A stretch of DNA of 64,000 nucleotides, from assembly GCF_049243985.1 (NCBI RefSeq), contig NC_135376.1, positions 39,847,001-39,911,000 of the forward strand, given 5' to 3'. The DNA is from Paroedura picta. Lineage: Eukaryota > Chordata > Lepidosauria > Squamata > Gekkonidae. Shown here piece by piece: positions 24,001-32,214 of this stretch (positions are counted from its first letter, which is position 1; each line of letters starts with the position of its first letter). The position numbers were made by a program, and so were the translations under genes. The notes under the pieces are model-generated. The model saw only the letters and a list, made by a program, of their open reading frames with translations. It was not told where the DNA came from and did not search any database.

Positions 24001-25761
24001 CAACTATGTGGAGTGTATAAGCTGCTTTTGCCTGCATAGTTGATGTTCATCAGTCAGAAGCATTCATCATGCTGGTGTATGCTTAGAACTAACTGGATCA
24101 AACTACAAGTCCCAAGCAGCAGTGCAAGCGTGTGTAAATCCAGCTAATACATATTAAAACTGTTTGCCCAACAAAAACAGGCACACTCAGCTCTGGGAGT
24201 CAGACAGGGAGGGAAAATTGGAAGGCTGGAACACCAGAAAGATAAATCATACAGCCTTTCCTGCCACTTCCCATCAAGATCAAAACAAACAAAAACACCA
24301 GCTCTTTAGATTTTCTCCTGCCCATGAAAATGGATGGAGAAGGGATACAGCCATAGCAAGTTAATTGTGACCCAGATACAATGTAAGTTTAGTTAATCAA
24401 CAGACATACACAAAGTATTTGCCCGCCTATATTCAAACACCTGTCCCATCATAGGTCAAAACACTTGACCTATGAGCTAATCATCACCCCAGTACTAGAA
24501 TCTCACAAGAGCCAAGTTATCAGCAGCTAAAATGGAATTAACAAATTTGCAGTAAGTGTGATTTTATTCAAATGAGTTTTACTCCCAGTTTTTAAGGATT
24601 GCTGCCTGAATATCCCTAAGGTATGGCACAGAGACTAAAGTCTGCTGGGAGTAGCATAAGAAGAGGTGATCCTAGGCTCTTTGGAAGGACTTTTCTAGAA
24701 ATGACTTCATAAGGATCCTTCTTTCTCAGTAAGGTTTAGGTTTAACGCTCATGACTCTTGAGGGTCTAAATAAAGCAGGTACATCAAAACAGTTAACTGG
24801 CAGCATATCTATTTATAGCAAAGCAGTTCAAATACATCCTATAAAAAGCTTTTGCAGAGTAAAATGAAAGTAGTTCAAGTTAAATTATTGGTCTACTCTG
24901 ATGTAAGTACTTAGATGAATTGAAGTAATGATCATTTGCTTTTTCTGGCCACTTGATGGCAGGATTTAGAGAGATTATATCCCATATGGATTTGATTTTC
25001 AAAAAAGAAAGATACATTCCTGCAGACTCTTATTTGAATAGGTTTCCTTGAATATGTTTTGTTAATTAATATATGTACTGTCTAAAAGATGCAATTCAAA
25101 TATTAACAATATTCTTATGCTCAAAGTACCTCATATTGGCAGCTCTCCAGAGAAGCAAAGGCCTACTATAATGCTAGATTGACCAATACGTTTCAACAAA
25201 TTATTAACTGAATTTGGCTAAATAGCCTCTTTAAGAAGAATATATACTGTTTATCGAAAGATAATCAATTCTGATGTGGTTGCTTATGGAAGTCATTGTT
25301 CATCTCAACAGCCAGCCACTGGTTGTCAATCTATTCTCCAACATATAAAATCACATAGTTGCAGCTACTTCCTCATCTATTCTCTTTCTGATTAATCAGA
25401 AAGGAAAAACCGTACTACTGGTTGCACCTGGGAAACATACATTTACATATATCTAAGAGCTATTATTTATTGTACATTCCTGCAAAGGGATGTATGTATA
25501 TCAGATATGGTCTCCACTCTCAACATCATTATGAAATAGGTTGAAATATTACAACTGTCCCCAAATCACCCAGTAAACTTTCTCTGTCTACTGGGGCTTG
25601 AACCCAGGCTTCCAGTCCAATACACTACAATGTTCTTGCTCTCTATTGTTTTGTCACATTTGACTCTTCATACTAGAATGAAACTCCAATAACAGACATG
25701 GGGAGATTTGCTTTTCCTACTAACCTGCAAAGTTAATTCCTTTTTCCTGCTCACCATTGTT
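16716..25761 (-). CDS. NME9: NME9 (thioredoxin domain-containing protein 6), thioredoxin half
   Basis: NME9/TXNDC6 is a ciliary/microtubule-associated protein with an N-terminal thioredoxin domain followed in family members by one or more NDK domains. Six exons in phase (25725-25761, 23631-23688, 21865-21968, 19115-19186, 18525-18641, 16716-16809) encode about 159 residues colinear with the remembered human NME9: MVSRKKELTLQ, NNQELWEEML, VVDVYQCWCGPCK (intact WCGPC redox site), EKYRGKCEPTFLF, GGELVAVVRGANAPLLQKTI and an acidic tail YEKEEEEELDEDK. NME8 is the alternative, but GELVAVVRGANAPLLQKTIL is the NME9 form. No NDK exon was recognised between 16,716 and the VPS8 promoter. Reading through the last donor would end after GVWFC at 16699. 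Confidence 0.9.
17192..17518. mobile_element. Non-autonomous hAT element (327 bp)
   Basis: CAGTGGTCCCCAACC at the left, GGTTGGGGACCACTG at the right (perfect 15-base inverted repeats), with an 8-base duplication CTGTATAG / CTGTATAA at 17184-17191 and 17519-17526 (seven of eight). Interior GC-rich, no transposase. Same family as 43,518-43,834. In NME9 intron. Confidence 0.93.
17868..18455 (-). mobile_element. CR1-group (L3-like) LINE 3' fragment, antisense to plus strand
   Basis: Minus-strand frame fragment RGLGPTYLRDCLSPYVPHRT and GPREARLASTRARAF matches the C-terminus of the open LINE at 19.5 kb. A 3' UTR follows, ending GGAATAAATATAACAACAAC. It lies 70 bp downstream of the NME9 ANAPLL exon. 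Degenerate in its final third. Confidence 0.85.
18525..18641 (-). CDS. NME9: NME9 exon, GGELVAVVRGANAP
   Basis: Thirty-nine codons in phase 0 after a CTTTCAG acceptor: GGELVAVVRGANAPLLQKTI, LEQLEAERKVL, THGVERVV, then GTAATG. Closes the thioredoxin domain and begins the charged linker; nearly identical to human NME9 until ERKVL. Confidence 0.94.
19115..19186 (-). CDS. NME9: NME9 exon, EKYRGKCEPTFLF
   Basis: Exactly 24 codons between a TTATTAG acceptor and a GTAAGT donor, phase 0: AEADSVDALEKYRGKCEPTF then LFFA. Contains the cis-Pro region (CEPTF) of the thioredoxin fold. The intron towards the active-site exon holds a 1.5-kb LINE with an open reading frame. Confidence 0.95.
19527..21036 (+). 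mobile_element. CR1-group (L3-like) LINE, 5'-truncated, open RT frame
   Basis: An uninterrupted frame of roughly 405 codons (first Met-like position 19557, stop at 20748-20750) starts inside the RT at SGFRPGHGVE. RT motifs: LLDLSAACDVVDH (A), PCGVPQGSVLSPTLFNIF (B), QYADDTQLF (C). The C-terminal half ends EARLASTRARAFSVLAPTWW and WNELPEELRALRELPAF. A 210-bp 3' UTR ends CCGCCTCGAGCCTTCGGGGG then ATAAATATAAATATAATAAT. It is truncated at the 5' end but has no stop, so it is the youngest LINE here. Clade assignment to L3 rather than CR1 proper is by resemblance only. It lies in NME9 intron 3, opposite strand. Confidence 0.9.
20973..21036. repeat. (ATA)n tail of LINE
   Basis: About 21 ATA units directly at the 3' end of the LINE; interpretable as the element's own terminal repeat, expanded. 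Confidence 0.9.
21865..21968 (-). CDS. NME9: NME9 exon with thioredoxin active site WCGPC
   Basis: Starts after TTTACAG with TG completing Val and encodes VVDVYQCWCGPCKMIVNLF, then KIRNELGDDLLHFAV, ending at GTAAGA in phase 0. The CGPC pair is intact. Cys replaces the human Gly just before Trp (YQC versus YQG), giving a third cysteine two residues from the redox pair. Confidence 0.95.
22070..22420 (+). mobile_element. Old LINE 3' fragment
   Basis: GGAGCTCAGGGCCTTCTGTA, CCCCCATTTTATGGAATAGC and TTGCCTGATTAGGGCAGGAA resemble worn versions of the L3-like C-terminal and UTR region (NELP, ELPAF). In NME9 intron 2. Low sequence identity. Confidence 0.5.
22455..22531 (+). repeat. GTTGCCAAC-family fragment
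   Basis: AGGGTTGCCAACTTTCAGGT and CTGGAATTACTACTGATATC; same family as at 12.0 kb. Confidence 0.6.
22532..22751. mobile_element. Tc1/mariner-like MITE
   Basis: Termini CAGTATTTGCTGGCGTATAA at left and the complement-matching CTTATATGCTGGCAAATACG at right, about 23-base imperfect inverted repeats, with TA on both outer sides (22530-22531, 22752-22753). The 220-bp interior is non-coding. Superfamily from the TA duplication alone. Confidence 0.72.
22799..23110 (-). mobile_element. tRNA-derived SINE with (GAA)n tail
   Basis: Reading minus: tRNA-like head AGTGGTTAGGAGTGTGGACT, box B near GTTCAATTC, body GTGACCTTGGGCTCGCC, then AAGCCGCTTTGAGCCTCC and a CTTCTTCTTC tail that is the 41-base GAA tract at 22799-22839 on the plus strand. 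Fullest copy of the family also seen at 1.3, 42.5 and 49.0 kb. Confidence 0.85.
23172..23298. mobile_element. Palindromic hAT-type MITE with perfect 8-bp TSD
   Basis: Both halves fold back on each other: ACTCTCCAGATGTCCATGGA and CCACAATTCCCATGAGCCCC on the left mirror CATGGGAATTGTAGTCCATG and AACATCTGGAGAGCCACAGT on the right. The 8-base GCATAGAC is duplicated exactly at 23164-23171 and 23299-23306. 127 bp, no coding capacity. In NME9 intron 2. Confidence 0.92.
23631..23688 (-). CDS. NME9: NME9 exon, NNQELWEEML
   Basis: After a CACACAG acceptor: MVVNNQELWEEMLCSRGLI plus one base, then GTAAGA (phase 1). Human reads VNISTQELWEEMLSSKGLT at this point. It forms the first strand and helix of the thioredoxin fold. 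Confidence 0.92.
25725..25761 (-). CDS. NME9: NME9 first coding exon
   Basis: A long pyrimidine tract and CACAG acceptor precede AACA-ATG; the start codon is at 25757-25755. Eleven codons, MVSRKKELTLQ, end at a GTTAGT donor in phase 0. Human NME9 starts MGSRKKEIALQ, so start and junction are both supported. The acceptor implies an upstream 5' UTR exon, probably in the CpG-rich region near 27 kb. Confidence 0.9.
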
Positions 25762-26129
25762 CTGTGAAAAGAGGGGGGGAAATCACAAATTGATGTCACA
25801 TGATGAGATGCTACACAATATTTGAAAACAATATAAAATATCACTAAGGCTGTTTACACACAAATGTTATCAGTGATATACAACACCAACAATGTCATTT
25901 GATAATTCAGTACATATGGTATATGTCATTTGACATATTTATCTATATTTGTATTTATTTTTCAATGATTATACCACCCCCCTCTTGAGTCTTGGGGCAG
26001 TGAGCACAGTGTCTATAGGTGTGACAATTATTGTTATAACAATTAATATTGTTCAACAACAATTATTGTTGTTTAAGTTAACCAACTAGAAAATGCCTCT
26101 AATTAATTAAACAGCAATTAATTAACACA

Positions 26130-26545
26130 TTACTTTACATAAGAACATAAGAAGAGCCGGGCTGGATCAGACCAATAGCCCATTGAGTCCAGCATCCTGC
26201 CTCACACAGTTGCCAACCAGTTCCTCTGGACAGCCTTGACTGAGGCCTTCCCCTGATGTTGCCTTCTGTCTCTGAATGTGGAGGTTCTCTTCAGTCACCA
26301 TGACTTGGCAGCCACTGATGGGCCTATTTTCCATTAATCTATCTAATCCCATTTAAAACTATTTATTCCTGTAGCCATCACTACATTACCTGGCAGCAAA
26401 CTAAACAATTCAATCACTCTCTGTGTAAGGTAGTATTTCCTTTTGTCTGTTCTGAACCTACTGCCCAACAGCTTCATTGGATGCCCTTGCGTTCTAGGTA
26501 CTTTGGGAGAGGAAGAAACATTTCTCCTTGTCAACTGTCATTAAT
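26130..26545 (+). repeat. Unclassified interspersed repeat, 'ACATAAGAAGAGCC' family
   Basis: Starts AGAACATAAGAAGAGCCGGG and TGGATCAGACCAATAGCCCA, a head shared with 45.53 kb (+) and the complement at about 44.46-44.57 kb. Likely a LINE- or SINE-derived family; not named. It lies between the NME9 start codon and its CpG-rich promoter. From about 23.4 to 26.1 kb, outside the exons, only AT-rich intron was seen. Confidence 0.6.
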
Positions 26546-27160
26546 TAACATACTGCACACGTACATTATCTTAAAGTGCTAATATTAACTTATTTTTAAT
26601 TCCAATATTATGGAAACGGAGAGTTGCTGCAAAGTATGCATATCCCCATTTTCTGCAATTTGAGGTCCCTCTCCTTTGCAGGTGTCCCTTGGAGTTAGCT
26701 GGAAGGCTTCACCGTTTCATCAGACAGAAGCTGGATTTCAAAACTATGACAGCTTTTAACCCTGGCTACACCAGAAGGTAGAAGAATGAGGCAGAAGGGA
26801 GACATTGAAACTGATGTCACATGATGAGATGCGACTTATAGCAAAAACAGAAGAGAAAACAGGTAACAATGTGTGTTTATTGTGCTAAAAAGAGATCGGC
26901 AAAGGCCCTTGAGCGCAATGCAGAAGCGAAAACATGGTTGGAGACCCCAGTCAGTGTGCTGCCACCGCTTACCCAGTACTCGTCCTCAGAGGCACTCCTC
27001 TCGGCGTGCCAGCCACAGCACGGAAAGAGGTGCACAGATACAAAAGTGCGTGAGACACGAGGGATGGGGGCGAAAACGCCACTTTGCCCCGCGGCGGGTC
27101 ACAAGAGCCTTGGCCCAGGCACTTGCAAGGCTCCCACGCAGCACTGCCGCGGCGTCTCTG

Positions 27161-27174
27161 GTTTCCATGGCAGC
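27161..27174. promoter_or_regulatory. RFX X-box-like palindrome
   Basis: GTTTCCATGGCAGC differs from the ideal X-box GTTGCCATGGCAAC at two positions. RFX factors drive ciliary genes through this motif, which fits NME9. Position inside the CpG-rich island strengthens the call; binding is inferred, not shown. Confidence 0.6.
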
Positions 27175-27182
27175 ATGACGGG

Positions 27183-27187
27183 CCAAT
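27183..27187 (+). promoter_or_regulatory. CCAAT box
   Basis: CCAAT (in GGGCCAATAGG) eight bases from the X-box-like palindrome; NF-Y and RFX sites are often paired in promoters. Five-base motif, so weak on its own. Confidence 0.45.
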
Positions 27188-27508
27188 AGGAGGCAACTTT
27201 TCTCCTCCCGCAAATAAACAGGAGCGGTGGGGCACCTTAAAGACGAACAAACAAAACTGTATTCCACTACAAAGTTCCGCGGACTGGAACCCAAGGAGAA
27301 ATGTTTTTCCTTCTATTTCCCCCAATTCGTCTTTTAGGGGGTCACCCCCCTCTCGTGCAGCAGCGGACAAAGAACAGACGCGGCTACCCTTGGAATTAAA
27401 CTCCTCCCTGAGCAAGGTTTTCCGGTCCTTCCTGTGCAGGCAGATGGCCACTCTGCTCCCTCTACTTACCTGTGGGACGGCAAGTGTATGTGGCAGGGAC
27501 TGAAAAGG

Positions 27509-27510
27509 GA

Positions 27511-27590
<80 letters not shown>
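27509..27590. repeat. (GAAA)n microsatellite, 82 bp
   Basis: An uninterrupted run of about 20 GAAA units; long lysine/glutamate or phenylalanine/leucine frames here are repeat artefacts. It lies 37 bp from the outer end of the retroelement. Confidence 0.95.
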
Positions 27591-27592
<2 letters not shown>

Positions 27593-27627
27593 TTGACACC
27601 TTCGTAGGGAATGGCAGGTTGAAAATG

Positions 27628-28078
27628 CCTTGGCAGGTAGGAGGTCAGCTTTTGGAGAAGGAAGACGCGACACAAAATACTTTGGATAAAAATTGGCCAC
27701 AGCTTTATTAACTCAACCAAACGCATAGGGTTGGGGCAACAAGGGTATGAGCCCAAATATGGCAGTCCGCTGACTGCAGAAACATAAGACTTACCCATGA
27801 TAAAGAAAACCCATCAATACCCCGCTGGGCTACGGATCTCTTCCCTGGGTAATCCTATACCTATGGAGACGACTCCGGTGGAGGGCCAAAGGGCGCAGAC
27901 CTCCTTGGCTACCTCCCAGAGTCATCTGGTCATGGAACGAGCTCACAAGCCCACCCTATTGGATTTGCGTGCGGCTCGTTACCACCAACCTCCTTTAAGG
28001 AGGCCCCAATTTTCGCAGAGATGCCGATCGCTCACCGGCACTCATCCCATTGAGCTCATACTCTTGTGCACATTCCGC
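27628..28078 (-). repeat. Ngaro split direct repeat B2 (outer 3' end)
   Basis: 451 bp, seen by eye to be identical to B1 at 28331-28781 (constant offset of 703 bases from CCTTGGCAGG to CACATTCCGC). Its outer edge is the 3' boundary of the element. Confidence 0.93.
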
Positions 28079-28137
28079 TGTGACAAAGTACATAAACATT
28101 AATCCCTTACCTCAAAACAACAGGGAGGGAGGGTGGG

Positions 28138-28332
28138 TTGCTTGCCCGCGCTCAGGCAAAGAGGCGGGAAGAGAGAGGGCAGCGTCCTTTAGACGCCTAA
28201 GCCCCGCCTCCTCTGATGCGCCGCAACAGCGCGGCCCGCCGAGGAGACCAGTGCTGCGGCCACTTGTGCCGCTGCTTCCCTCCCCGCCCTCCACGCCGCC
28301 AAAAAACGGCACGGGTAAGTCCGTGCCGCTCC
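28138..28332 (-). repeat. Ngaro split direct repeat A2
   Basis: 195 bp identical by eye to A1 (offset 5785 bases, from TTGCTTGCCCGCG to CCGTGCCGCTCC). Its end shares the dinucleotide CC with the beginning of B1. Confidence 0.93.
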
Positions 28333-28781
28333 TTGGCAGGTAGGAGGTCAGCTTTTGGAGAAGGAAGACGCGACACAAAATACTTTGGATAAAAATTGGC
28401 CACAGCTTTATTAACTCAACCAAACGCATAGGGTTGGGGCAACAAGGGTATGAGCCCAAATATGGCAGTCCGCTGACTGCAGAAACATAAGACTTACCCA
28501 TGATAAAGAAAACCCATCAATACCCCGCTGGGCTACGGATCTCTTCCCTGGGTAATCCTATACCTATGGAGACGACTCCGGTGGAGGGCCAAAGGGCGCA
28601 GACCTCCTTGGCTACCTCCCAGAGTCATCTGGTCATGGAACGAGCTCACAAGCCCACCCTATTGGATTTGCGTGCGGCTCGTTACCACCAACCTCCTTTA
28701 AGGAGGCCCCAATTTTCGCAGAGATGCCGATCGCTCACCGGCACTCATCCCATTGAGCTCATACTCTTGTGCACATTCCGC
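28331..28781 (-). repeat. Ngaro split direct repeat B1
   Basis: The internal copy of the 451-bp B repeat; the 3' end of the hydrolase ORF (stop side at 28759) runs into it. Confidence 0.93.
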
Positions 28782-29529
28782 CACAGAACGAGGAAAAACT
28801 ACTCGTTCCCGCCAACCCTAGCTTATACAACCAAACAAATAAAGCCCAACGGACATCATGGAGCCACAAATCCATCCCCCAATCAGAAAGATGGACCCCG
28901 TCATGGCGATATAAGGCCTCGATCTGACTGTCAATGTCCGGGTGCCAAATAACCCGACCCCCAAAATTAACAATAACTCGATAAACTGCGCGGTTAACTT
29001 TTGTCTTTGCTCGATTGATGACAGCAGGACCTTTTTCGCTCCGCCAAGAACGCCGGCTCAACAACTCCGACCAAAACACAACAGTCCGTGGCAATCGTTG
29101 ATGCAATACTAACAAGTCTTCAGTCATCATGTTAATTAGGCGCCGGCCCTTTGTGCCTGGGATGTCGTTCTCCCCTAGCTGGATGATAATAGCAGCTGGA
29201 GCTCCCCAACGATGCACCGCACGTGCCACGAACTCCAACAGAGATGACCAACGCATCCCGCGATGACCATCCCAGATGAAACGAAGGTGGCAACCGAGAC
29301 CGAGATGTTGGTCCCAACCAGAGGCGCAGGCATATAGACCGGCCCAATACACGATGCTGTGTCCCATCATTATCACAGACTGCACTGGAAGGCTTGGTCC
29401 TGAAACAAGGCATACGTTAATAAACTGCAACTGGACGCACATAAGACTTGTAAGCAGCGGATCGCCACCTACCCAAGGACATGATCTGTTCAGCAGATGC
29501 CCCGTCTTGAAAGGCCTGCGTTGCAGCAC
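28759..29529 (-). CDS. Ngaro SGNH/GDSL hydrolase ORF
   Basis: 256 residues. SGNH-fold blocks are visible: MMGHSIVYWAG (GHS at 56-58, in place of GDS, as is usual in retroelement hydrolases), IIIQLGENDIPG (GEND at 119-122) and HDGVHLSDWG (Asp and His at 210 and 213). SGNH hydrolases are esterase/lipase-like; the role in Ngaro-type elements is unknown. It overlaps the recombinase ORF by 113 bp in another frame, so expression may use splicing or re-initiation. Confidence 0.85.
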   Translation of the reverse strand: MLQRRPFKTGHLLNRSCPWVGGDPLLTSLMCVQLQFINVCLVSGPSLPVQSVIMMGHSIVYWAGLYACASGWDQHLGLGCHLRFIWDGHRGMRWSSLLEFVARAVHRWGAPAAIIIQLGENDIPGTKGRRLINMMTEDLLVLHQRLPRTVVFWSELLSRRSWRSEKGPAVINRAKTKVNRAVYRVIVNFGGRVIWHPDIDSQIEALYRHDGVHLSDWGMDLWLHDVRWALFVWLYKLGLAGTSSFSSFCGGMCTRV

Positions 29530-30334
29530 CTATCCTGAATGAATGTGTCCCGTAATTCTTCGCAACCAAGCCCATCTCACTCAAACATGCCCGTAATATG
29601 GCTGAAAATTGAAAACGGGAAAAATACGTCCCGTCCCTGTGGATCAACAAAGGCCCTTCCGACTGTGGTCGGATATGCAAAAATTTACCCAACCAATGTA
29701 CTGGGCAAATCCTGTAATTACTCGATTCAGGGATAATAACTGAACATCCCCTACCCATTTGGTCAGTCTTTGACCTTTTTAACCTGACCAAGATACAATT
29801 ATCTTGAATAAATACATCATTCCTAGATAAAACTCCTTCGCTATATGTTGAACGTGATGGGGACAATATTTCCCCACAGCGAAAGGCTCCAAAGAAGGCT
29901 AAAGAAAAGGCTGCCCTAGTTAATGATACTTCGTACTTAGATGAACACACACTCTTTAGCACGTGTATTAAGCCTTGTAATAAGGATTTGGTAATGGGCT
30001 GCCGCAAGTCCTTGCATGTGGGCTGAACCCGTCTCCAACCAGAAATGGCTTTCTTAGCTAGAAACGAAGAAGAGGGGTCCCAACTCCCCAAAATTCTACT
30101 AAAAAACGATAATCCCGCCATGTGAACCCTGATAGTACATGGGGAAATCCCTTTTTCCCGAAGGTAAACAAGATAACATAATAGCAGGCGTTCGGACATC
30201 GGCCACTTCCCACCGCAACCTAGAGTTGCCGCATAGGACATGAAGTTCCTCGCTGCTCCTTCGTACGCTCGACGCGTCGAAGGTGCCAAGGACCTTAACA
30301 CGCCCATCATTATCACTCGTCGCCAAGTGACCAC
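29417..30334 (-). CDS. Ngaro tyrosine recombinase ORF
   Basis: 305 residues of the phage-integrase-like fold: an N-terminal SAM-like domain (STRRAYEGAARNF) and a catalytic domain with FFGAFRCGEILSP (first Arg), THSFRIGAATQ (His-x-x-Arg) and GRWRSAAYKSYVRP (terminal Tyr). Recombinases of this type integrate the circular DNA copy without a target duplication. It overlaps the RT ORF by 22 bp. Confidence 0.92.
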   Translation of the reverse strand: MVTWRRVIMMGVLRSLAPSTRRAYEGAARNFMSYAATLGCGGKWPMSERLLLCYLVYLREKGISPCTIRVHMAGLSFFSRILGSWDPSSSFLAKKAISGWRRVQPTCKDLRQPITKSLLQGLIHVLKSVCSSKYEVSLTRAAFSLAFFGAFRCGEILSPSRSTYSEGVLSRNDVFIQDNCILVRLKRSKTDQMGRGCSVIIPESSNYRICPVHWLGKFLHIRPQSEGPLLIHRDGTYFSRFQFSAILRACLSEMGLVAKNYGTHSFRIGAATQAFQDGASAEQIMSLGRWRSAAYKSYVRPVAVY

Positions 30335-32214
30335 AGGTCTTCTGGGAAGATGTCTGGATTTGCGTTTGCTCCCGGGGCCAGACGACGAAATCTCTCGTCC
30401 TGAAAACGAGAGAGAGCATCGGCTATCTCGTTGTTTACTCCCGCTACATGTGAAGCCACAAACGTTATATTAAGTTCCAAGCATTTCAAAACGAACTTAC
30501 GAATTAGCCGCATGACCCTCCCTGATTTTGAGGACTGTCTGTTGATAACCTGAACCACTGCTTGGTTATCGCACCAAAAAGTGATCCGCTTATTGGCGAA
30601 CCATTGACCCCATATGACCACTGCAACAAGGATTGGAAATGTTTCCAAAAAGGTAATATCCCGCCGTACTGCAGCAGACCATGATTCCGGCCACCGTTCA
30701 GCGCACCAACACGTGCCGTAAAAAACCCCAAACCCTAGACTTCCCGACGAATCAGAATGGACCTGTAAACAGTCCCCTAGGGCGAAAGGTGTTTGCCAAA
30801 TGGCAACCCCGTTAAAAGAATCTAAAAATTTTTGCCACACCAAGATGTCTTCCTTCATGTGTTGGGTTACCCGTATGTGGTGATGCGGCTTTTTAACCCC
30901 AGCCGTAGCATGAGCAAGTCTAGCACAAAAAGCCCTGCCCGGCGTGACCACCCTACATGCAAAGTTAAGATGGCCCACTAAACTCTGCATCTCCCTGAGG
31001 GTACATTTTGACCTTGAAAGCAAATCTGCTAGCAGTCCTTTAAGTTTAGCCAATTTGTCAGCAGGTAATTTCGAAGTGCCTGCCTCCGAATCTAATTCAA
31101 TACCCAAATACGATAGCCGCGTTGCTGGACCCTCAGTTTTTTCAGCGGCCAATGGAACCCCAAGCTCCGAAGCCAACTCCTGAAACGTGGCTAAATGCTG
31201 CGCACAAGCTGGTGAACCTTTGGGGCCCGTAAAAAGAAAGTCATCTAAGTAATGAGTTGTCTCCCGAAATTGGCCCTTTTCTTTGACAGCCCATTCTAGG
31301 AATGTGCTGAATGCTTCAAAAGCTGCGCAAGCCACTGCACAGCCCATCGGCATAGCCTTATCCACATACCACGCTCCTCCAAAACATAACCCCAACAGAT
31401 CGAAATCTGCAGGATGCACTGGAAGTAATCGAAATGCTGACTTAATGTCACACTTTGCCATAAGAGCGCCATGGCCACAAGTCCGCACCAAGTTTACTGC
31501 ATGATCAAAAGAAGCGTAGCGTACCGAACATAACTCGGGTGCAATCCCATCATTAACAGATGACCCCCTAGGGTATGATAGGTGGTGAATCAATCTAAAT
31601 TCACCCGGGACCTTTTTAGGAACCACACCTAAAGGTGATACCCTTAAATTAGACACTGGAGGAGCATGAAAAGGTCCTGCCATACGGCCTTCCCTGCACT
31701 CTTTCTCAATTTTTTGTGCCACTAACTCAGGCATGAGTCTGGCCGATTTTAGATTCTCGCATGTGGTGGCTGCCCGCTGCCCCGTATAAGGAATCCTAAA
31801 ACCTACTGTAAAACCCTGCTTAATGTATTCAGCTGCCTCCCTGTTAGGATAATGCTGCAGCCACTCTAAAAGATTAGGCAAACTTACCGGAGTAACCGCC
31901 TTGGAGAGGAGCGATGACGGCACGCCCTTAGGCGGTTTTTTCCGAACTTGAAGGTCCCGCTGTACCCGACCCCCCGTCCTTTTTTCCGGAAGGTCGGGCG
32001 TTCCGAAAGGGCGTCTGCGTGCCACTCTTATGGCAAGACGGAAGTGGGTGACCACCCCCACACGCCTCACATTTATGGTCAAAGCGGCATCGCCGCCTCC
32101 TACAACCCTTATTGTTGAAGTCCCAACAAGGGAGCCCAGAAGAAGAGCGACGTCCGTAACCCCCCATCTGGCTTTTATCCCTAGGACGTTTTGCACTAGA
32201 TCCCACATAGACAA
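30313..32214 (-). CDS. Ngaro reverse transcriptase and RNase H ORF
   Basis: 633 residues. RT motifs: KCDIKSAFRLLPVHP (motif A, Asp 256), KAMPMGCAVACAAFEAF (motif B) and HYLDDFLF (motif C, 321-328; YLDD is typical of DIRS-order RT). RNase H follows with VHSDSSGSLGFGV, FLETFPILV, WCDNQAVVQV and NNEIADALSRF. About 90 N-terminal residues overlap the gag-like ORF in another frame and may not be translated in this frame. Confidence 0.92.
   Translation of the reverse strand: MSMWDLVQNVLGIKARWGVTDVALLLGSLVGTSTIRVVGGGDAALTINVRRVGVVTHFRLAIRVARRRPFGTPDLPEKRTGGRVQRDLQVRKKPPKGVPSSLLSKAVTPVSLPNLLEWLQHYPNREAAEYIKQGFTVGFRIPYTGQRAATTCENLKSARLMPELVAQKIEKECREGRMAGPFHAPPVSNLRVSPLGVVPKKVPGEFRLIHHLSYPRGSSVNDGIAPELCSVRYASFDHAVNLVRTCGHGALMAKCDIKSAFRLLPVHPADFDLLGLCFGGAWYVDKAMPMGCAVACAAFEAFSTFLEWAVKEKGQFRETTHYLDDFLFTGPKGSPACAQHLATFQELASELGVPLAAEKTEGPATRLSYLGIELDSEAGTSKLPADKLAKLKGLLADLLSRSKCTLREMQSLVGHLNFACRVVTPGRAFCARLAHATAGVKKPHHHIRVTQHMKEDILVWQKFLDSFNGVAIWQTPFALGDCLQVHSDSSGSLGFGVFYGTCWCAERWPESWSAAVRRDITFLETFPILVAVVIWGQWFANKRITFWCDNQAVVQVINRQSSKSGRVMRLIRKFVLKCLELNITFVASHVAGVNNEIADALSRFQDERFRRLAPGANANPDIFPEDLWSLGDE

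Larger units (their letters stand above)
26880..27480 (-). promoter_or_regulatory. NME9: CpG-rich promoter region of NME9
   Basis: A GC/CpG-rich island (GAGCGCAATG, CTCGGCGTGCC, CCCCGCGGCGGG, GCCGCGGCGTC) 1.1-1.7 kb upstream of the NME9 start codon, on the correct side for a minus-strand gene whose first coding exon has a splice acceptor. It includes the X-box-like palindrome and CCAAT box listed separately. The transcription start was not resolved. The overlapping open frames on both strands look like GC artefacts. Confidence 0.7.

Noticed and set aside
27466-27798. Long frames rich in FFLS or KERK repeats on both strands
   Set aside because: They are translations of the GAAA microsatellite joined to the Ngaro B repeat; no conserved protein.
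27628-28781. Repeated blocks that might be a CRISPR array or LTRs
   Set aside because: Two long repeat types in A1-B1-A2-B2 order around a tyrosine recombinase element; neither short spaced repeats nor identical flanking LTRs, and the genome is vertebrate.
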